This document shows, piece after piece, positions 9,847 through 18,263 of a stretch of DNA of 64,000 nucleotides. The position numbers and the translations under genes are program-made. The stretch's first letter is position 1, and each line of letters opens with the position of its first letter. The notes beneath the pieces were generated by a model. The model saw nothing but the letters and a program-made list of their open reading frames with translations, ran no database searches and had not been told where the DNA came from. Source of the DNA: Clostridiaceae bacterium. Its GTDB lineage: Bacteria > Bacillota > Clostridia > Lachnospirales > Lachnospiraceae. Location of the stretch: positions 620,001 through 684,000 of the forward strand of contig CABJBA010000001.1 of the NCBI GenBank assembly GCA_902363735.1, read 5' to 3'.

Positions 9847-9875
9847 TTGCTATTTTCATTCATATATGTTAGGAT
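9847..9875 (+). promoter_or_regulatory. Probable promoter of the DUF368 gene
   Basis: TTGCTA and TAGGAT separated by 17 bp, ending about 41 bp before the ATG at 9917, which has a CGGAGG ribosome binding site. The match to the vegetative consensus is moderate. Confidence 0.45.
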
Positions 9876-9916
9876 AGCAATATTTAAAAAAACCAAAGTA
9901 TTTACCGGAGGCAAAA

Positions 9917-10762
9917 ATGAAACAAACTCTTATGATTATGTTAAAAGGCTTTATAATCGGCTCATCCATGAGTGTTCCCGGCGTCAGCGGCGGAACAATG
10001 GCAATCCTGTTAGGAATTTATGACAGACTGATTCGTGCGATCAGTAACTTTTTAAAGGACATAAAAGGACACACCATATTCCTCTTTAAATTCTGTCTCG
10101 GCGCCGGTATCGGAATAGGTTCTCTGGCATTTTTGATTCAGTGGCTTCTTGAAAAGTTTCCCTTTATTGTTTCCTTCTTCTTTCTGGGAGCGGTAGTCGG
10201 AGGAATTCCGGCCCTTTACCAAAAAACAAAAGAAAAGAAATTCGGCCTTTCTTCCCTCATCTACTTTTTGCTGGGTCTTATCATTGTAATCTCCATCGGC
10301 TTTATTCCAACAGGCAACTTTGATATTGTTTCCGGGTCCGGATTCTTTCATTATGCAATGATTCTGGTGACCGGAATCGTCATAGCGCTGGCTCTGGTCC
10401 TTCCCGGAATCAGCACTTCCCATATGCTGCTGGTACTGGGAATGTACGATACCATGCTTGCTGCCATCACCCGGTTTGATATTTTCTACATTGGAACTCT
10501 GGGCATCGCTACCCTGATCGGCGTGTTTTTAATCACAAAGCCGCTGGAATACTTAATGAACCGTTTTCCTCACCCCACCTACTGCATGATCATCGGATTT
10601 GTCATCGGCTCTACCTCTGAAATATTCGGAGAAACCATACTGCCTGCAATCCCTGCAGGTGCCCCTCTGTCCTGGTGGATTCCCTCCCTTATTCTGGCTG
10701 TCATTGCCTTATGTCTGGGCGGTGCCGGAATCCTGTCCTTATCAAAGTATTCCAGTGACTGA
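9917..10762 (+). CDS. DUF368 family membrane protein (polyprenyl-phosphate transporter family)
   Basis: 281 residues, about eight membrane segments. Family motifs seen: GFIIGSSMSVPGVSGGTMAI at about 11-30 and a second internal-repeat copy, LALVLPGISTSHMLLVLG, near 157-174; the paired P-G-(V/I)-S motifs mark the family. DUF368 proteins were recently assigned as undecaprenyl-phosphate transporters (PopT type) that return the lipid carrier across the membrane for wall synthesis; this assignment is by family only. Single-gene unit, divergent from the chemoreceptor, closed by a strong terminator. Confidence 0.88.
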   Translation: MKQTLMIMLKGFIIGSSMSVPGVSGGTMAILLGIYDRLIRAISNFLKDIKGHTIFLFKFCLGAGIGIGSLAFLIQWLLEKFPFIVSFFFLGAVVGGIPALYQKTKEKKFGLSSLIYFLLGLIIVISIGFIPTGNFDIVSGSGFFHYAMILVTGIVIALALVLPGISTSHMLLVLGMYDTMLAAITRFDIFYIGTLGIATLIGVFLITKPLEYLMNRFPHPTYCMIIGFVIGSTSEIFGETILPAIPAGAPLSWWIPSLILAVIALCLGGAGILSLSKYSSD

Positions 10763-10773
10763 AACATATAATC

Positions 10774-10829
10774 AAAAGAAGCATCCCTTCCGGACACAGG
10801 TACAGCCGGAAGCAATGCTTCTTTTTTTA
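10774..10829 (+). terminator. Strong bidirectional terminator
   Basis: GAAGCAT..CTTCCGG pairs with CCGGAAG..ATGCTTC, followed by seven T on the plus strand; an A run precedes it for the other direction. It separates the convergent DUF368 gene and the aspartoacylase-like gene. Confidence 0.9.
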
Positions 10830-10830
10830 T

Positions 10831-11787
10831 CTAATTTTCTTCTTCCAGCATACCGTAGGCCACCAAAGGATCTCCCTCTTTGATCCCCATTCCCACAGTC
10901 TGATAGAGAATGATTCCGTCATACTCCCCATAATAAGCCTTTTTTAAGTCTCCCCATATATCCCTGATTTCTCCTAAAAAGGTGCCGGAAGAAAACTGAT
11001 CTCCTGCGTTTAAAGCCGGATACCAAAACCCTTCTGTATCAGCTTCTATGTATGCTGCCTTGTTTACCTCCCGCTGGCTGACCGTATGGATCTCTTCTCC
11101 CTCTAATACATGTAAATGAATCAGAATATTCCTGATATCCTGTTTATAAAGCTCCACTTCTTCTCTGGTAAAGACTCCACCGCCGCCCCGTTCAAGCAAA
11201 AGGGACGGAATGCCGTGGGCACCGGCACATCCACAGGCTCCGATCAAGGACCCTGATCTGGCACGGACCGCCATATCAGCCGCCTTTGCCATGTTTTTAG
11301 AAGCCTCCGCCACATCTTCCCCGGCTCCTCCGGGGAAATAAAGAAATGGCATTACACGCTCACTGGTATCCCCTGCATGCATATCCAAAAAATAATCTGC
11401 CTTGGGATAAAGTTCCTTTACCATAGTATAAGCAATCCGTTCCGACAGACTTCCGTCTTTTTTTCCAGGAAACATCCGGTTTAAATTTTTACCGTCCTCC
11501 GGCACCGCAAACCGCACAAAATCCCTGCAGGCCGAAGGGTTTGCAACCAGAAGGAAGATTAAATTCCCTTTTATATCTTTTGGTTCTATTTCTCTGGACA
11601 ACTCCATGGCAGCCTGAATTCCGATATATTCCGCTCCATGGATTCCCGAAGAAACAAGGACGGTAGGCCCTTCTTCCTTTCCGCAAACCAAGGTTAAGGG
11701 AAGCTTGGGATCATGTTCTCCCACTTCCAGCATTCCATTATGCTTTTCTCCTGGTTCTGCCTGGCAATTTCCTATATGCAGACTCAT
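10831..11787 (-). CDS. Succinylglutamate desuccinylase/aspartoacylase-family hydrolase
   Basis: 318 residues, M14-type zinc deacylase fold. Seen: GIHGAEYIG (about 48-56, the zinc-binding H-x-x-E), NPSACRDF, then DMHAGDTSE (about 131-139) supplying the third zinc ligand, and a C-terminal beta domain with LGEIRDIWGD. The family removes acyl groups from N-acyl amino acids or peptides. It is the last gene of the importer cluster (24 bp after the second ATPase gene). The imported compound may therefore be an N-acylated amino acid, peptide or opine-like ligand that this enzyme opens in the cytoplasm (inference). Confidence 0.85.
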   Translation of the reverse strand: MSLHIGNCQAEPGEKHNGMLEVGEHDPKLPLTLVCGKEEGPTVLVSSGIHGAEYIGIQAAMELSREIEPKDIKGNLIFLLVANPSACRDFVRFAVPEDGKNLNRMFPGKKDGSLSERIAYTMVKELYPKADYFLDMHAGDTSERVMPFLYFPGGAGEDVAEASKNMAKAADMAVRARSGSLIGACGCAGAHGIPSLLLERGGGGVFTREEVELYKQDIRNILIHLHVLEGEEIHTVSQREVNKAAYIEADTEGFWYPALNAGDQFSSGTFLGEIRDIWGDLKKAYYGEYDGIILYQTVGMGIKEGDPLVAYGMLEEEN

Positions 11788-11810
11788 TGATGCTCCTTTC
11801 TTTCCATTTT

Positions 11811-12635
11811 TTATACAGCCTGTTCCCAGCCTTCTTTTCTGGAAACTTCCAAATCCTGAAGCTGGTCAAAATCCATAACAGATTCCAGCAATTTTTTAGC
11901 ATATGGGTGAGTTACTTCAGCGATATCTTCTACATCTTTGATTTCCGCCACTCTCCCCTGATACAAAAAGAGGACGCGGCTGCACAAATAGGTGACTGAG
12001 GTAAGATCATGGGTAATAAAAAGATAAGTCAATTTTTTCTTCACCTGAATTTCCTTTAAAAGATCCATTACCTGTACCTGGGTGTGGGCATCTAAGGAAC
12101 TGATGGCTTCATCAAATAAGATGATCCTGGGATTAACAGCAATGGCCCTGGCAATGCAGACCCGCTGCAGCTGTCCTCCGCTCAGTTCATGAGGAAAGCG
12201 TTCTGAATAGCTCACATCCAGCCCAACCAATTCCAGCAGCTTTTCAAGCTCTGTTTCCCGATCCAGTCTAATCCGTTCCCTTCTCTCCCGGACTATAAAG
12301 GATTCTCCTATTAAATCCCTGACCCTGAATCTGGGATTTGCAGAGGTAGTGTAATCCTGAAATACCACACTGATTACAGTCTTCCCCTTCTTTCCGGATC
12401 TTCCGGTGAGGGGCTTTCCATCCAGCTCCACGGCCCCCTTGTCCGGTTTTAAAAGTCCGCAAAGTACCCGTCCCAGAGTGCTTTTTCCACTTCCGCTCTC
12501 TCCTAAAATTCCCAGGCACTCCCCTTCTCTTACTCCAAAGGATACGTCAAATAATACCTGCTGCCGTTCTTTTCCAAACACGGTCTCCTGATTCTCTTTC
12601 CGGAAACTGACATCGATGTGCTCTGCCTTTATCAC
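11811..12635 (-). CDS. ABC importer ATPase, OppF/NikE type
   Basis: 274 residues. Walker [13 protein letters not shown] (about 45-56), Q-loop VFQDYTTSANPRF, signature LSGGQLQRVCIARA, Walker B IILFDEAISSLD, switch ITHDLTSV. The Q-loop region and LGRVLCGLLKPDKG are typical of the second ATPase of nickel/peptide importers. Its start overlaps the stop of the first ATPase gene by 4 bp. It works as a heterodimer with that protein beneath the two permeases. Confidence 0.93.
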   Translation of the reverse strand: MIKAEHIDVSFRKENQETVFGKERQQVLFDVSFGVREGECLGILGESGSGKSTLGRVLCGLLKPDKGAVELDGKPLTGRSGKKGKTVISVVFQDYTTSANPRFRVRDLIGESFIVRERRERIRLDRETELEKLLELVGLDVSYSERFPHELSGGQLQRVCIARAIAVNPRIILFDEAISSLDAHTQVQVMDLLKEIQVKKKLTYLFITHDLTSVTYLCSRVLFLYQGRVAEIKDVEDIAEVTHPYAKKLLESVMDFDQLQDLEVSRKEGWEQAV

Positions 12636-13462
12636 GCTTCCTTCACCTCCATTCCCTTCATCGCATACCGGTATTTTTTCATAACAGCCTTTTTCTTTTC
12701 CACCAGCAGTCTGGTATAGGGATCCTTAGCCTGTTCCATAATTTCCTGGAAGGTTCCCTGGTCCGCCACCACACCCTGATTCATGACCAGAACCTGATCT
12801 GCAATATGGGAAATCACTCCCAAATCATGGGTAATAAATATCATGGCTGTTTTAGCTTCTTTTTTTATCCGTTCAAATTCCTTCATGATTTCAAACTGGG
12901 TAATGGCATCAATAGCCGTAGTCGGCTCATCAGCAATCAGAATATCCGGTTCCATGGACATGGCTAACCCGATCATAATTCTTTGGAGCATTCCTCCGCT
13001 TAACTGATGGGGGTATTTTTTTAACACCTCTGCGGGATTTTTAATCTGCATGGTTTCCAGCACTTCTACGGATTTTTCATAAATCTTTGCACCAGGCAGA
13101 TTCAAGTGTTCCTGATAAGTCTCCGCCATTTGATCATCAATCCGGTAGAGGGGGTCAAAGCAGGTCATGGGATTTTGTAAAATCATGCAGATTCCTTTTC
13201 CCCGAATCCTTCTCAGCTCTTCTTTATTTTTTTTCAGCAAATCCTCTCCCCGGTAAATGGCTTCTCCTGAAACAGAAAAGCTCTGGTCCAAAAGCCCCAT
13301 AATGGCCTTGCTGCTCATGCTTTTTCCGCTTCCGGATTCTCCTAATATACCGAGGCACTGGCCTGAATGGAGGTTGAAATCCACCCCTTTAATAATGGGC
13401 TGAACCCGTTTTTTATAATGAAAATCTACTTTTAAATTCTTCACTTCCAGAATAGGAGTCAT
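12632..13462 (-). CDS. ABC importer ATPase, OppD/NikD type
   Basis: 276 residues. Walker A GESGSGKSMSSKAIMG (about 37-52), Q-loop ILQNPMTCFDPL, signature LSGGMLQRIMIGLAM, Walker B ILIADEPTTAID, switch ITHDLGVISH. The Q-loop wording (QNPMTCFDP) is typical of NikD-like subunits. The start shares one base with the end of the permease gene, so the cluster is tightly coupled. Confidence 0.93.
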   Translation of the reverse strand: MTPILEVKNLKVDFHYKKRVQPIIKGVDFNLHSGQCLGILGESGSGKSMSSKAIMGLLDQSFSVSGEAIYRGEDLLKKNKEELRRIRGKGICMILQNPMTCFDPLYRIDDQMAETYQEHLNLPGAKIYEKSVEVLETMQIKNPAEVLKKYPHQLSGGMLQRIMIGLAMSMEPDILIADEPTTAIDAITQFEIMKEFERIKKEAKTAMIFITHDLGVISHIADQVLVMNQGVVADQGTFQEIMEQAKDPYTRLLVEKKKAVMKKYRYAMKGMEVKEA

Positions 13463-14286
13463 TAAATCTGCACCTCCTTTGGATCCAGAGCATCTCTTAA
13501 GGCATCTCCCAGCAGGTTAAAGGCCGCCACCACCACCACAATGGCAACTCCCGGTGCAATCATCTGAACCGGGTTTGTGGTCATGACATTTTTAGCCTCA
13601 TTGAGCATGGCTCCCCACTCGGGTATAGGAGCCTGTACTCCAAGCCCCAGGAAAGACAGGGTAGAAATATTAAGGATTGCCCATCCAATGTCCAGAGTTG
13701 CTAAAACCGCCATTTCCGAGGCAATACTTGGAAGCAGATGTCTTGCCAGAATAAACCGTTCCCCGGTTCCGATGCATCTGGAATAAAGCACAAAATTTTT
13801 GTCCCTGTACTTCATAACATTGGTGCGGATCATTCTGGCATACCAGGCCCATTTAATCAGCACATTTGCCATAATCACGTTGCGCACATCAATGCCCAGA
13901 AGAGCCACTACGGCAAATACCATGATCTGGCTGGGGAAAGACATCATCACATCCACCGACCGCATAATGACCTCTTCCACCGGCCCCCGGAAATATCCGG
14001 CCAAAAGGCCCAGAAGAGTTCCAAGGCCAATAGTTCCCATCATGGTCACAAGGGAAAGAAACAGGGTTGGCCGGATTCCGTAGATCATTCTGGACAAAAT
14101 GCACCGGCCCAGATGATCGGTTCCCAGAGGAAACTGGAGACTGTAAGCCGCAAACTTATTTAAAATATCATTTTCATAAGGATCATTGGGAGCCACAAGA
14201 GGGGCAAATATCCCCAGCAGCGCCACAACTCCAAGGAGACACATCATAATAAGAGCCATTTTGTTCTGAAATAAACGCTTCCACAT
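13462..14286 (-). CDS. ABC importer permease, DppC/NikC type
   Basis: 274 residues, N-terminal helix plus five in the BPD_transp_1 domain. Motifs: FPLGTDHLGRCILSRMIYG (about 53-71, diagnostic of the C-type permease of nickel/peptide importers) and the coupling-helix EAA-like region around ARCIG...FILARHLLPS. Ends with the usual GDALRDALDPK. Lies one base after the partner permease gene. Confidence 0.93.
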   Translation of the reverse strand: MWKRLFQNKMALIMMCLLGVVALLGIFAPLVAPNDPYENDILNKFAAYSLQFPLGTDHLGRCILSRMIYGIRPTLFLSLVTMMGTIGLGTLLGLLAGYFRGPVEEVIMRSVDVMMSFPSQIMVFAVVALLGIDVRNVIMANVLIKWAWYARMIRTNVMKYRDKNFVLYSRCIGTGERFILARHLLPSIASEMAVLATLDIGWAILNISTLSFLGLGVQAPIPEWGAMLNEAKNVMTTNPVQMIAPGVAIVVVVAAFNLLGDALRDALDPKEVQI

Positions 14287-14287
14287 A

Positions 14288-15229
14288 TCAGGATACCTCC
14301 CTTCTCAGCCTTGGGTCAGCGATACACTGGATAATATCAAACAGCAGGTTAAATACTACAAACAACGTTCCGATCAGCAGAACATAAGTCTGTATAACAG
14401 GATAGTCCCGGTTAAAAATAGAGTTGATACACAGCTTTCCAAGACCGGGCCAGGCAAATACATTTTCCACTACAATGGTTCCTGCCATTAACTGAGGGAT
14501 ACTCATACCAATAGCCACAATACAGGTATGAAGGGAATTTTTCAAAATGTGCCTGATCAGAATATTTTTCTGCTTTAGACCTCTTACATTGGCATACAGC
14601 ACATAGTCTTCCTTCATATTTTCCAGCATGTTGTTGCGGATCAGACGGATATAGGTAGAAATATAGGTCAGGGAAACGGTAAATGCCGGTAAAATCAGAT
14701 GCTTCCAGCTTCCGTTTCCGCTGGTTGGAAGCAAGTCCATTTTAATACTGATAAGCCATATCATCAGAAGCCCGATCCAGTAAGCAGGCATGGCGGTAGT
14801 CATAAACACAATTCCCCTGACAATCCGGTCAAACCAGCTGTCCTTATACACGGCACAGAAAAAGCCGATGGGAAGGCTCAGTATGATTACAAAAACCAGA
14901 GAAGCAGAGGCCAGCAATGCGGTGGCTGGAAAGCACCTCTGAATTTCCCCCAGAACTGTTCTGGCAGGATTGGTATAGCTGACCCCAAAATCCAAACGAA
15001 GACAGTCTGCCAGCCACCGGAAATAACGAACCATATAAGGATCATTTAACCCCAGTTCTTCCCGGACCTGTTCAATGGCCTCTTCTGTAATAATCGGCGT
15101 CTGACGCACACGAAGTGCCACCTCCGCAGGATCGGAAGGAATTAAGTTAATAAAAACAAAACATAAAAAAGAAATGCACAGCAAAAGCGGAACAGCTGAT
15201 AAAACCCGCTTTACAATATAAGCTTTCAT
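14288..15229 (-). CDS. ABC importer permease, DppB/NikB type
   Basis: 313 residues. N-terminal helix, extracellular loop with ELGLNDPYMVRYFRWL (about 57-72), then five more helices and the EAA region (RGLKQKNILIRHIL). C-terminal DIIQCIADPRLRRE is characteristic of the B-type permease. First of the four downstream importer genes, following a hairpin terminator after the binding-protein gene, so its expression is probably lower than that of the binding protein. Confidence 0.93.
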   Translation of the reverse strand: MKAYIVKRVLSAVPLLLCISFLCFVFINLIPSDPAEVALRVRQTPIITEEAIEQVREELGLNDPYMVRYFRWLADCLRLDFGVSYTNPARTVLGEIQRCFPATALLASASLVFVIILSLPIGFFCAVYKDSWFDRIVRGIVFMTTAMPAYWIGLLMIWLISIKMDLLPTSGNGSWKHLILPAFTVSLTYISTYIRLIRNNMLENMKEDYVLYANVRGLKQKNILIRHILKNSLHTCIVAIGMSIPQLMAGTIVVENVFAWPGLGKLCINSIFNRDYPVIQTYVLLIGTLFVVFNLLFDIIQCIADPRLRREVS

Positions 15230-15244
15230 AGGAGGTCCTTTCCG

Positions 15245-15286
15245 AAAAAAGCATGCCTGTCCTGAGATGTAAGGACCGGCATGCGT
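15245..15286 (-). terminator. Terminator/attenuator between binding-protein and permease genes
   Basis: On the minus strand GCATGCCGGTCCT pairs with AGGACAGGCATGC (one mismatch), followed by TTTTTT. It lies in the 81-bp gap after the solute-binding-protein gene. Partial termination here would give an excess of binding protein over the membrane complex, a known arrangement in binding-protein operons. Confidence 0.88.
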
Positions 15287-15310
15287 GTTTTCTTGTTTCC
15301 TGATTTCCCT

Positions 15311-16948
15311 CTATTCAAAATACATCTGGGTAAACGGCACCTCATACTGAGTCTGGGTGAAGCCTACCCCTTTTAATGCAGAGGCGCTGATGGATTTGTT
15401 GCACTCAAAGGTCAGAGGGATATACACGGCATCCTCATGAAGTCTGGTGAGAACAAAGGTATAAAGTTCCTGTCTTTTGGCTTCATCTGTGGAAACCAGA
15501 ATATCTGTAATCGCCTGGTCAATTTCAGCTTTATCTTCCAGTCCAAGCTGGGCAGCATAATCTCCATACACCGGCTGTCTCATAGCAGCCAGAGAGGACT
15601 GAGGATCATAAGGAGTACCCCAGCAGATATTAAACACCATATCAAAATGTCCTGCCTTCATGTTATCACGGTAAGACTGCTCTTCTTCTCCCTTGATATC
15701 CAGCTGGATTCCCAGCTTTCTGTATTCAGACTGAAGATATTCTGAAATAGTTTTCTCTGTTACGCTGTCGCTGTTGTAGAGTAATGTAAGAGCAAGAGCA
15801 GTTCCGTCTTTTTCTCTGATGCCGCTGCTGCCCATTACCCAGCCAGCTTCTTCCAGCATAGTTCCGGCAAGGTCTGCATCATAGGCATATGGCTCCAGCT
15901 TAATGTCACAGTAAGGAACCGTTGAGGAAAACAGGGTGTCAGCAGGTGCTTCCAGTCCATAGAAAATACCTTCTGAAATGGCCTGACGGTTGGTCATATG
16001 CTGAATAGCCTGACGAACAGCCTTGTCCTTTAAAATAGCATTGGAGGTGTTTAAAACAATCTGTCTTGTAGATGTTGGATCTGATAAGGAAACCTGGAAT
16101 TCTTCACTGTCCACATATTTATTCACTGCATCAGCATCGATCATATTCTTTCCAAAGATAAGATCAATTTCTCCTTTTTCAAGGGCAAGAATTCTGGTCT
16201 GGTTGTCCGGGATTACTTTTACAGTAATCTTTTTAATGGCCGGCTGTTCTCCCCAGTAATTTTCGTTCGCTTCAAACACTGCGTATTCATCTGTGACGAA
16301 ATCTGTCAGAACATATGCTCCGGTACCTATGTATGAATTGACTCCATCCTTTGTGCTGCCGTCCTTCATTGCTTTAGGAGAAATCATGGCAAAGGGCCGT
16401 GTCACTCCAAGTTCTGTCAGCATGGGGTAGTAAGGCTCTGTCAGCTCGATCACAAAGGTTTCATCATCAGGTGCAGACACTCCTACCAGAAGGTTCATCA
16501 TCTCCAGCCATGTATGACGGTCTTTGTTCTCAATAATGGCATCGAAGTTAGCCTTAATGGCATTGGCATCGCATACCTCTCCGTCGGAGAAGGTTACTCC
16601 CTTGCGGATCTTAAAGGTATAAATCTTTCCGTCCTCGCTTACCGTCCAGCTTTCCGCCAGGCAGGGCTCATATCCTTTATCTGAAATTGTTACCAGAGTC
16701 TCATAAAGCATTTCCTGGGCATACATTTCTCCTGCATATAAATGTGGGTTTAAGTCTCTGATATCTCTGTAATTGACAAATACCAGCTCGTCTTTTACTT
16801 CTGCCCCGCTCTCCTGCTGCCCGGCAGATGCATCTGCCTGTACAGAAGAACTCTCTTCCTTTGATGGGCTTGCAGAATTTCCGCAGCCTGCTAAAATTGA
16901 CGCAGCCAGAATGCTTGCCGCATATAATCCAAAAAGTCTTCTTTTCAT
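15311..16948 (-). CDS. Nickel/peptide-type solute-binding lipoprotein (SBP_bac_5)
   Basis: 545 residues. Lipoprotein signal with lipobox ASILAGC (Cys about 22), a Ser/Glu-rich linker, then a family-5 binding protein: LNPHLYAGEMYAQEMLYE (about 67-84), the strand motif LAESWTVSEDGKIYTFKIR and the hinge motifs usual for NikA/DppA. The opening resembles NikA-type proteins more than oligopeptide OppA, but the ligand cannot be fixed from sequence alone. The neighbouring deacylase would fit an N-acyl compound or metallophore. Likely controlled by the LysR gene directly upstream. Confidence 0.9.
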   Translation of the reverse strand: MKRRLFGLYAASILAASILAGCGNSASPSKEESSSVQADASAGQQESGAEVKDELVFVNYRDIRDLNPHLYAGEMYAQEMLYETLVTISDKGYEPCLAESWTVSEDGKIYTFKIRKGVTFSDGEVCDANAIKANFDAIIENKDRHTWLEMMNLLVGVSAPDDETFVIELTEPYYPMLTELGVTRPFAMISPKAMKDGSTKDGVNSYIGTGAYVLTDFVTDEYAVFEANENYWGEQPAIKKITVKVIPDNQTRILALEKGEIDLIFGKNMIDADAVNKYVDSEEFQVSLSDPTSTRQIVLNTSNAILKDKAVRQAIQHMTNRQAISEGIFYGLEAPADTLFSSTVPYCDIKLEPYAYDADLAGTMLEEAGWVMGSSGIREKDGTALALTLLYNSDSVTEKTISEYLQSEYRKLGIQLDIKGEEEQSYRDNMKAGHFDMVFNICWGTPYDPQSSLAAMRQPVYGDYAAQLGLEDKAEIDQAITDILVSTDEAKRQELYTFVLTRLHEDAVYIPLTFECNKSISASALKGVGFTQTQYEVPFTQMYFE

Positions 16949-17031
16949 AACTGTTCTCCTTTTGTTTTTAACTACGGTTCATAATAGCACAGTTAGTCAA
17001 GACTTACTAATATCAAATCGGAAGAAGGCTG

Positions 17032-17943
17032 TTATAGCGATTCGTTATAACTAACTAACTTTTCAATCAATCGGTTACTTTCTTCAGACAGCTCATCCTT
17101 TTTTCGGCTCACATATCCCAGTGTAAGAAAATGCTGACAGTTATTTACTTTTAACGATTTTATGCCCTGAGCTTCATATTCTTTCGATACCAAATCAATT
17201 CCCATGCAGCACACATCGGTATTGATCAGCAGGTTGTGAATCATGTAGTCGCTGTTGGTATAAAAAGGGGTATTTAAATTTAGTATATGGGCGGTACCTC
17301 CGCTGACTTTTTCAATATGATGCTCTATAGCAAAAAAATCTTCTTTTCCCTGCACGAATTTTAAGCTGGTCAATTCGGAAAAGTCAATGCTGTCTCTGTT
17401 GTAAAGAGGATGCTCACTTCCTATATAAACACAGATTCCCCGCTGGAAAAGCGGCTGAAACTCCAGCTTTTTATGGCCGATGAGATGGCGGAAACAGCAA
17501 ATCTGATCTTTGGCAATGTAAACAATGCCGATTTCAGCTATGTGATCTGCCACATTGTCCGTAATTTCCTCTACCACCCCTTCCCTGTATTCCAGTCTCA
17601 GTTCATTTTTATTATCTTCATATATCTCTGCCATAAACCTTGCAATCAGGCTGCTTTGATAACCGGATACACTGAAGCTGCGGCGGGTCTGCTTCTGGGC
17701 CATGGAGAGTATGATATCAGAGCTTTTTAAAATAGAGGCTGCATGACCATACAGCATTTTTCCATGCTCCGTAAGCTCAATTCCCCTGTTATTTCTTTTA
17801 AATAACTGCACCCCTATTTCCTTTTCCAGAGCAGCTATCACCTTACTTACATTGGGTTGGGAGGTGTACAATCTTTCGGCTGCACGGTTTAAGCTGCCCT
17901 GATCTGCAGTTGCAACAAAGTATTCTAATTGCTTGATTTCCAT
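17032..17943 (-). CDS. LysR-family transcription regulator
   Basis: 303 residues. N-terminal winged helix (MEIKQLEYFVATADQGSLNR, then AAERLYTSQPNVSKVIAALE) and a C-terminal periplasmic-binding-like effector domain. It lies 83 bp upstream of the binding-protein gene on the same strand, not divergent as is more usual. The dyad TTAGT-N8-ACTAA (about 16992-17009) in the gap could be a binding site for it. It probably regulates the importer cluster in response to the substrate (inference). Confidence 0.92.
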   Translation of the reverse strand: MEIKQLEYFVATADQGSLNRAAERLYTSQPNVSKVIAALEKEIGVQLFKRNNRGIELTEHGKMLYGHAASILKSSDIILSMAQKQTRRSFSVSGYQSSLIARFMAEIYEDNKNELRLEYREGVVEEITDNVADHIAEIGIVYIAKDQICCFRHLIGHKKLEFQPLFQRGICVYIGSEHPLYNRDSIDFSELTSLKFVQGKEDFFAIEHHIEKVSGGTAHILNLNTPFYTNSDYMIHNLLINTDVCCMGIDLVSKEYEAQGIKSLKVNNCQHFLTLGYVSRKKDELSEESNRLIEKLVSYNESL

Positions 17944-18002
17944 TTATTTTGATTCCTTTCTAAATCCATGGGGTGTCCCGGGTTTGGAGGGAGGACGTGG
18001 TT

Positions 18003-18137
18003 ATGGGAAAATTTGAAGTTGAAGAAACACAAGTAACAAAAAGAGGTCTTGTCAGAGGCGATAGGCACCAATCTCCTCTGCAAAACCTCTTTTTTATATT
18101 TATATCAGCTCTGGATTTTACCGTTCACGGTAATTGA
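18003..18137 (+). pseudogene. Short 44-codon frame, possible stump of an rfbC-like gene
   Basis: An ATG with a very good GGAGGGAGG ribosome binding site opens a 44-codon frame beginning MGKFEVEETQV. That resembles the first residues of dTDP-4-dehydrorhamnose 3,5-epimerases, but the frame then runs straight into a terminator hairpin (18040-18096) and stops. The pattern suggests a gene deleted from just after its start to its terminator. Identity of the lost gene is a guess. Confidence 0.3.
18040..18096 (+). terminator. Intrinsic terminator inside the 18-kb intergenic region
   Basis: AAAAGAGGT..CAGAGG pairs with CCTCTG..ACCTCTTTT, followed by a T run on the plus strand and preceded by an A run. 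No intact plus-strand gene precedes it; see the stump at 18003. Confidence 0.75.
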
Positions 18138-18212
18138 ACTGTTTGGATTTCTTGTTCAGCTTCTTGGTTAGATCAATCTAACCGTTTTAGTTTACCAATA
18201 ATACCGCAGTTT

Positions 18213-18255
18213 GTCTACGAGGTTATCGATAAATTTTACCGATAACCTCGTAGAC
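18213..18255. repeat. Perfect 16-bp inverted repeat
   Basis: GTCTACGAGGTTATCG and its exact reverse complement flank an 11-base AT-rich loop. It lies 8 bp downstream of the flavodoxin stop. It may act as a terminator for that gene, but there is no T run; alternatively it is a remnant of a mobile-element end or a protein-binding site. Confidence 0.85.
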
Positions 18256-18263
18256 ACTTCTTA

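Noticed and set aside
17031..17051. Near-perfect palindrome at the end of the LysR gene
   Set aside because: It overlaps the stop codon and lacks a T run; considered as terminator or operator, but it may be chance in AT-rich sequence.
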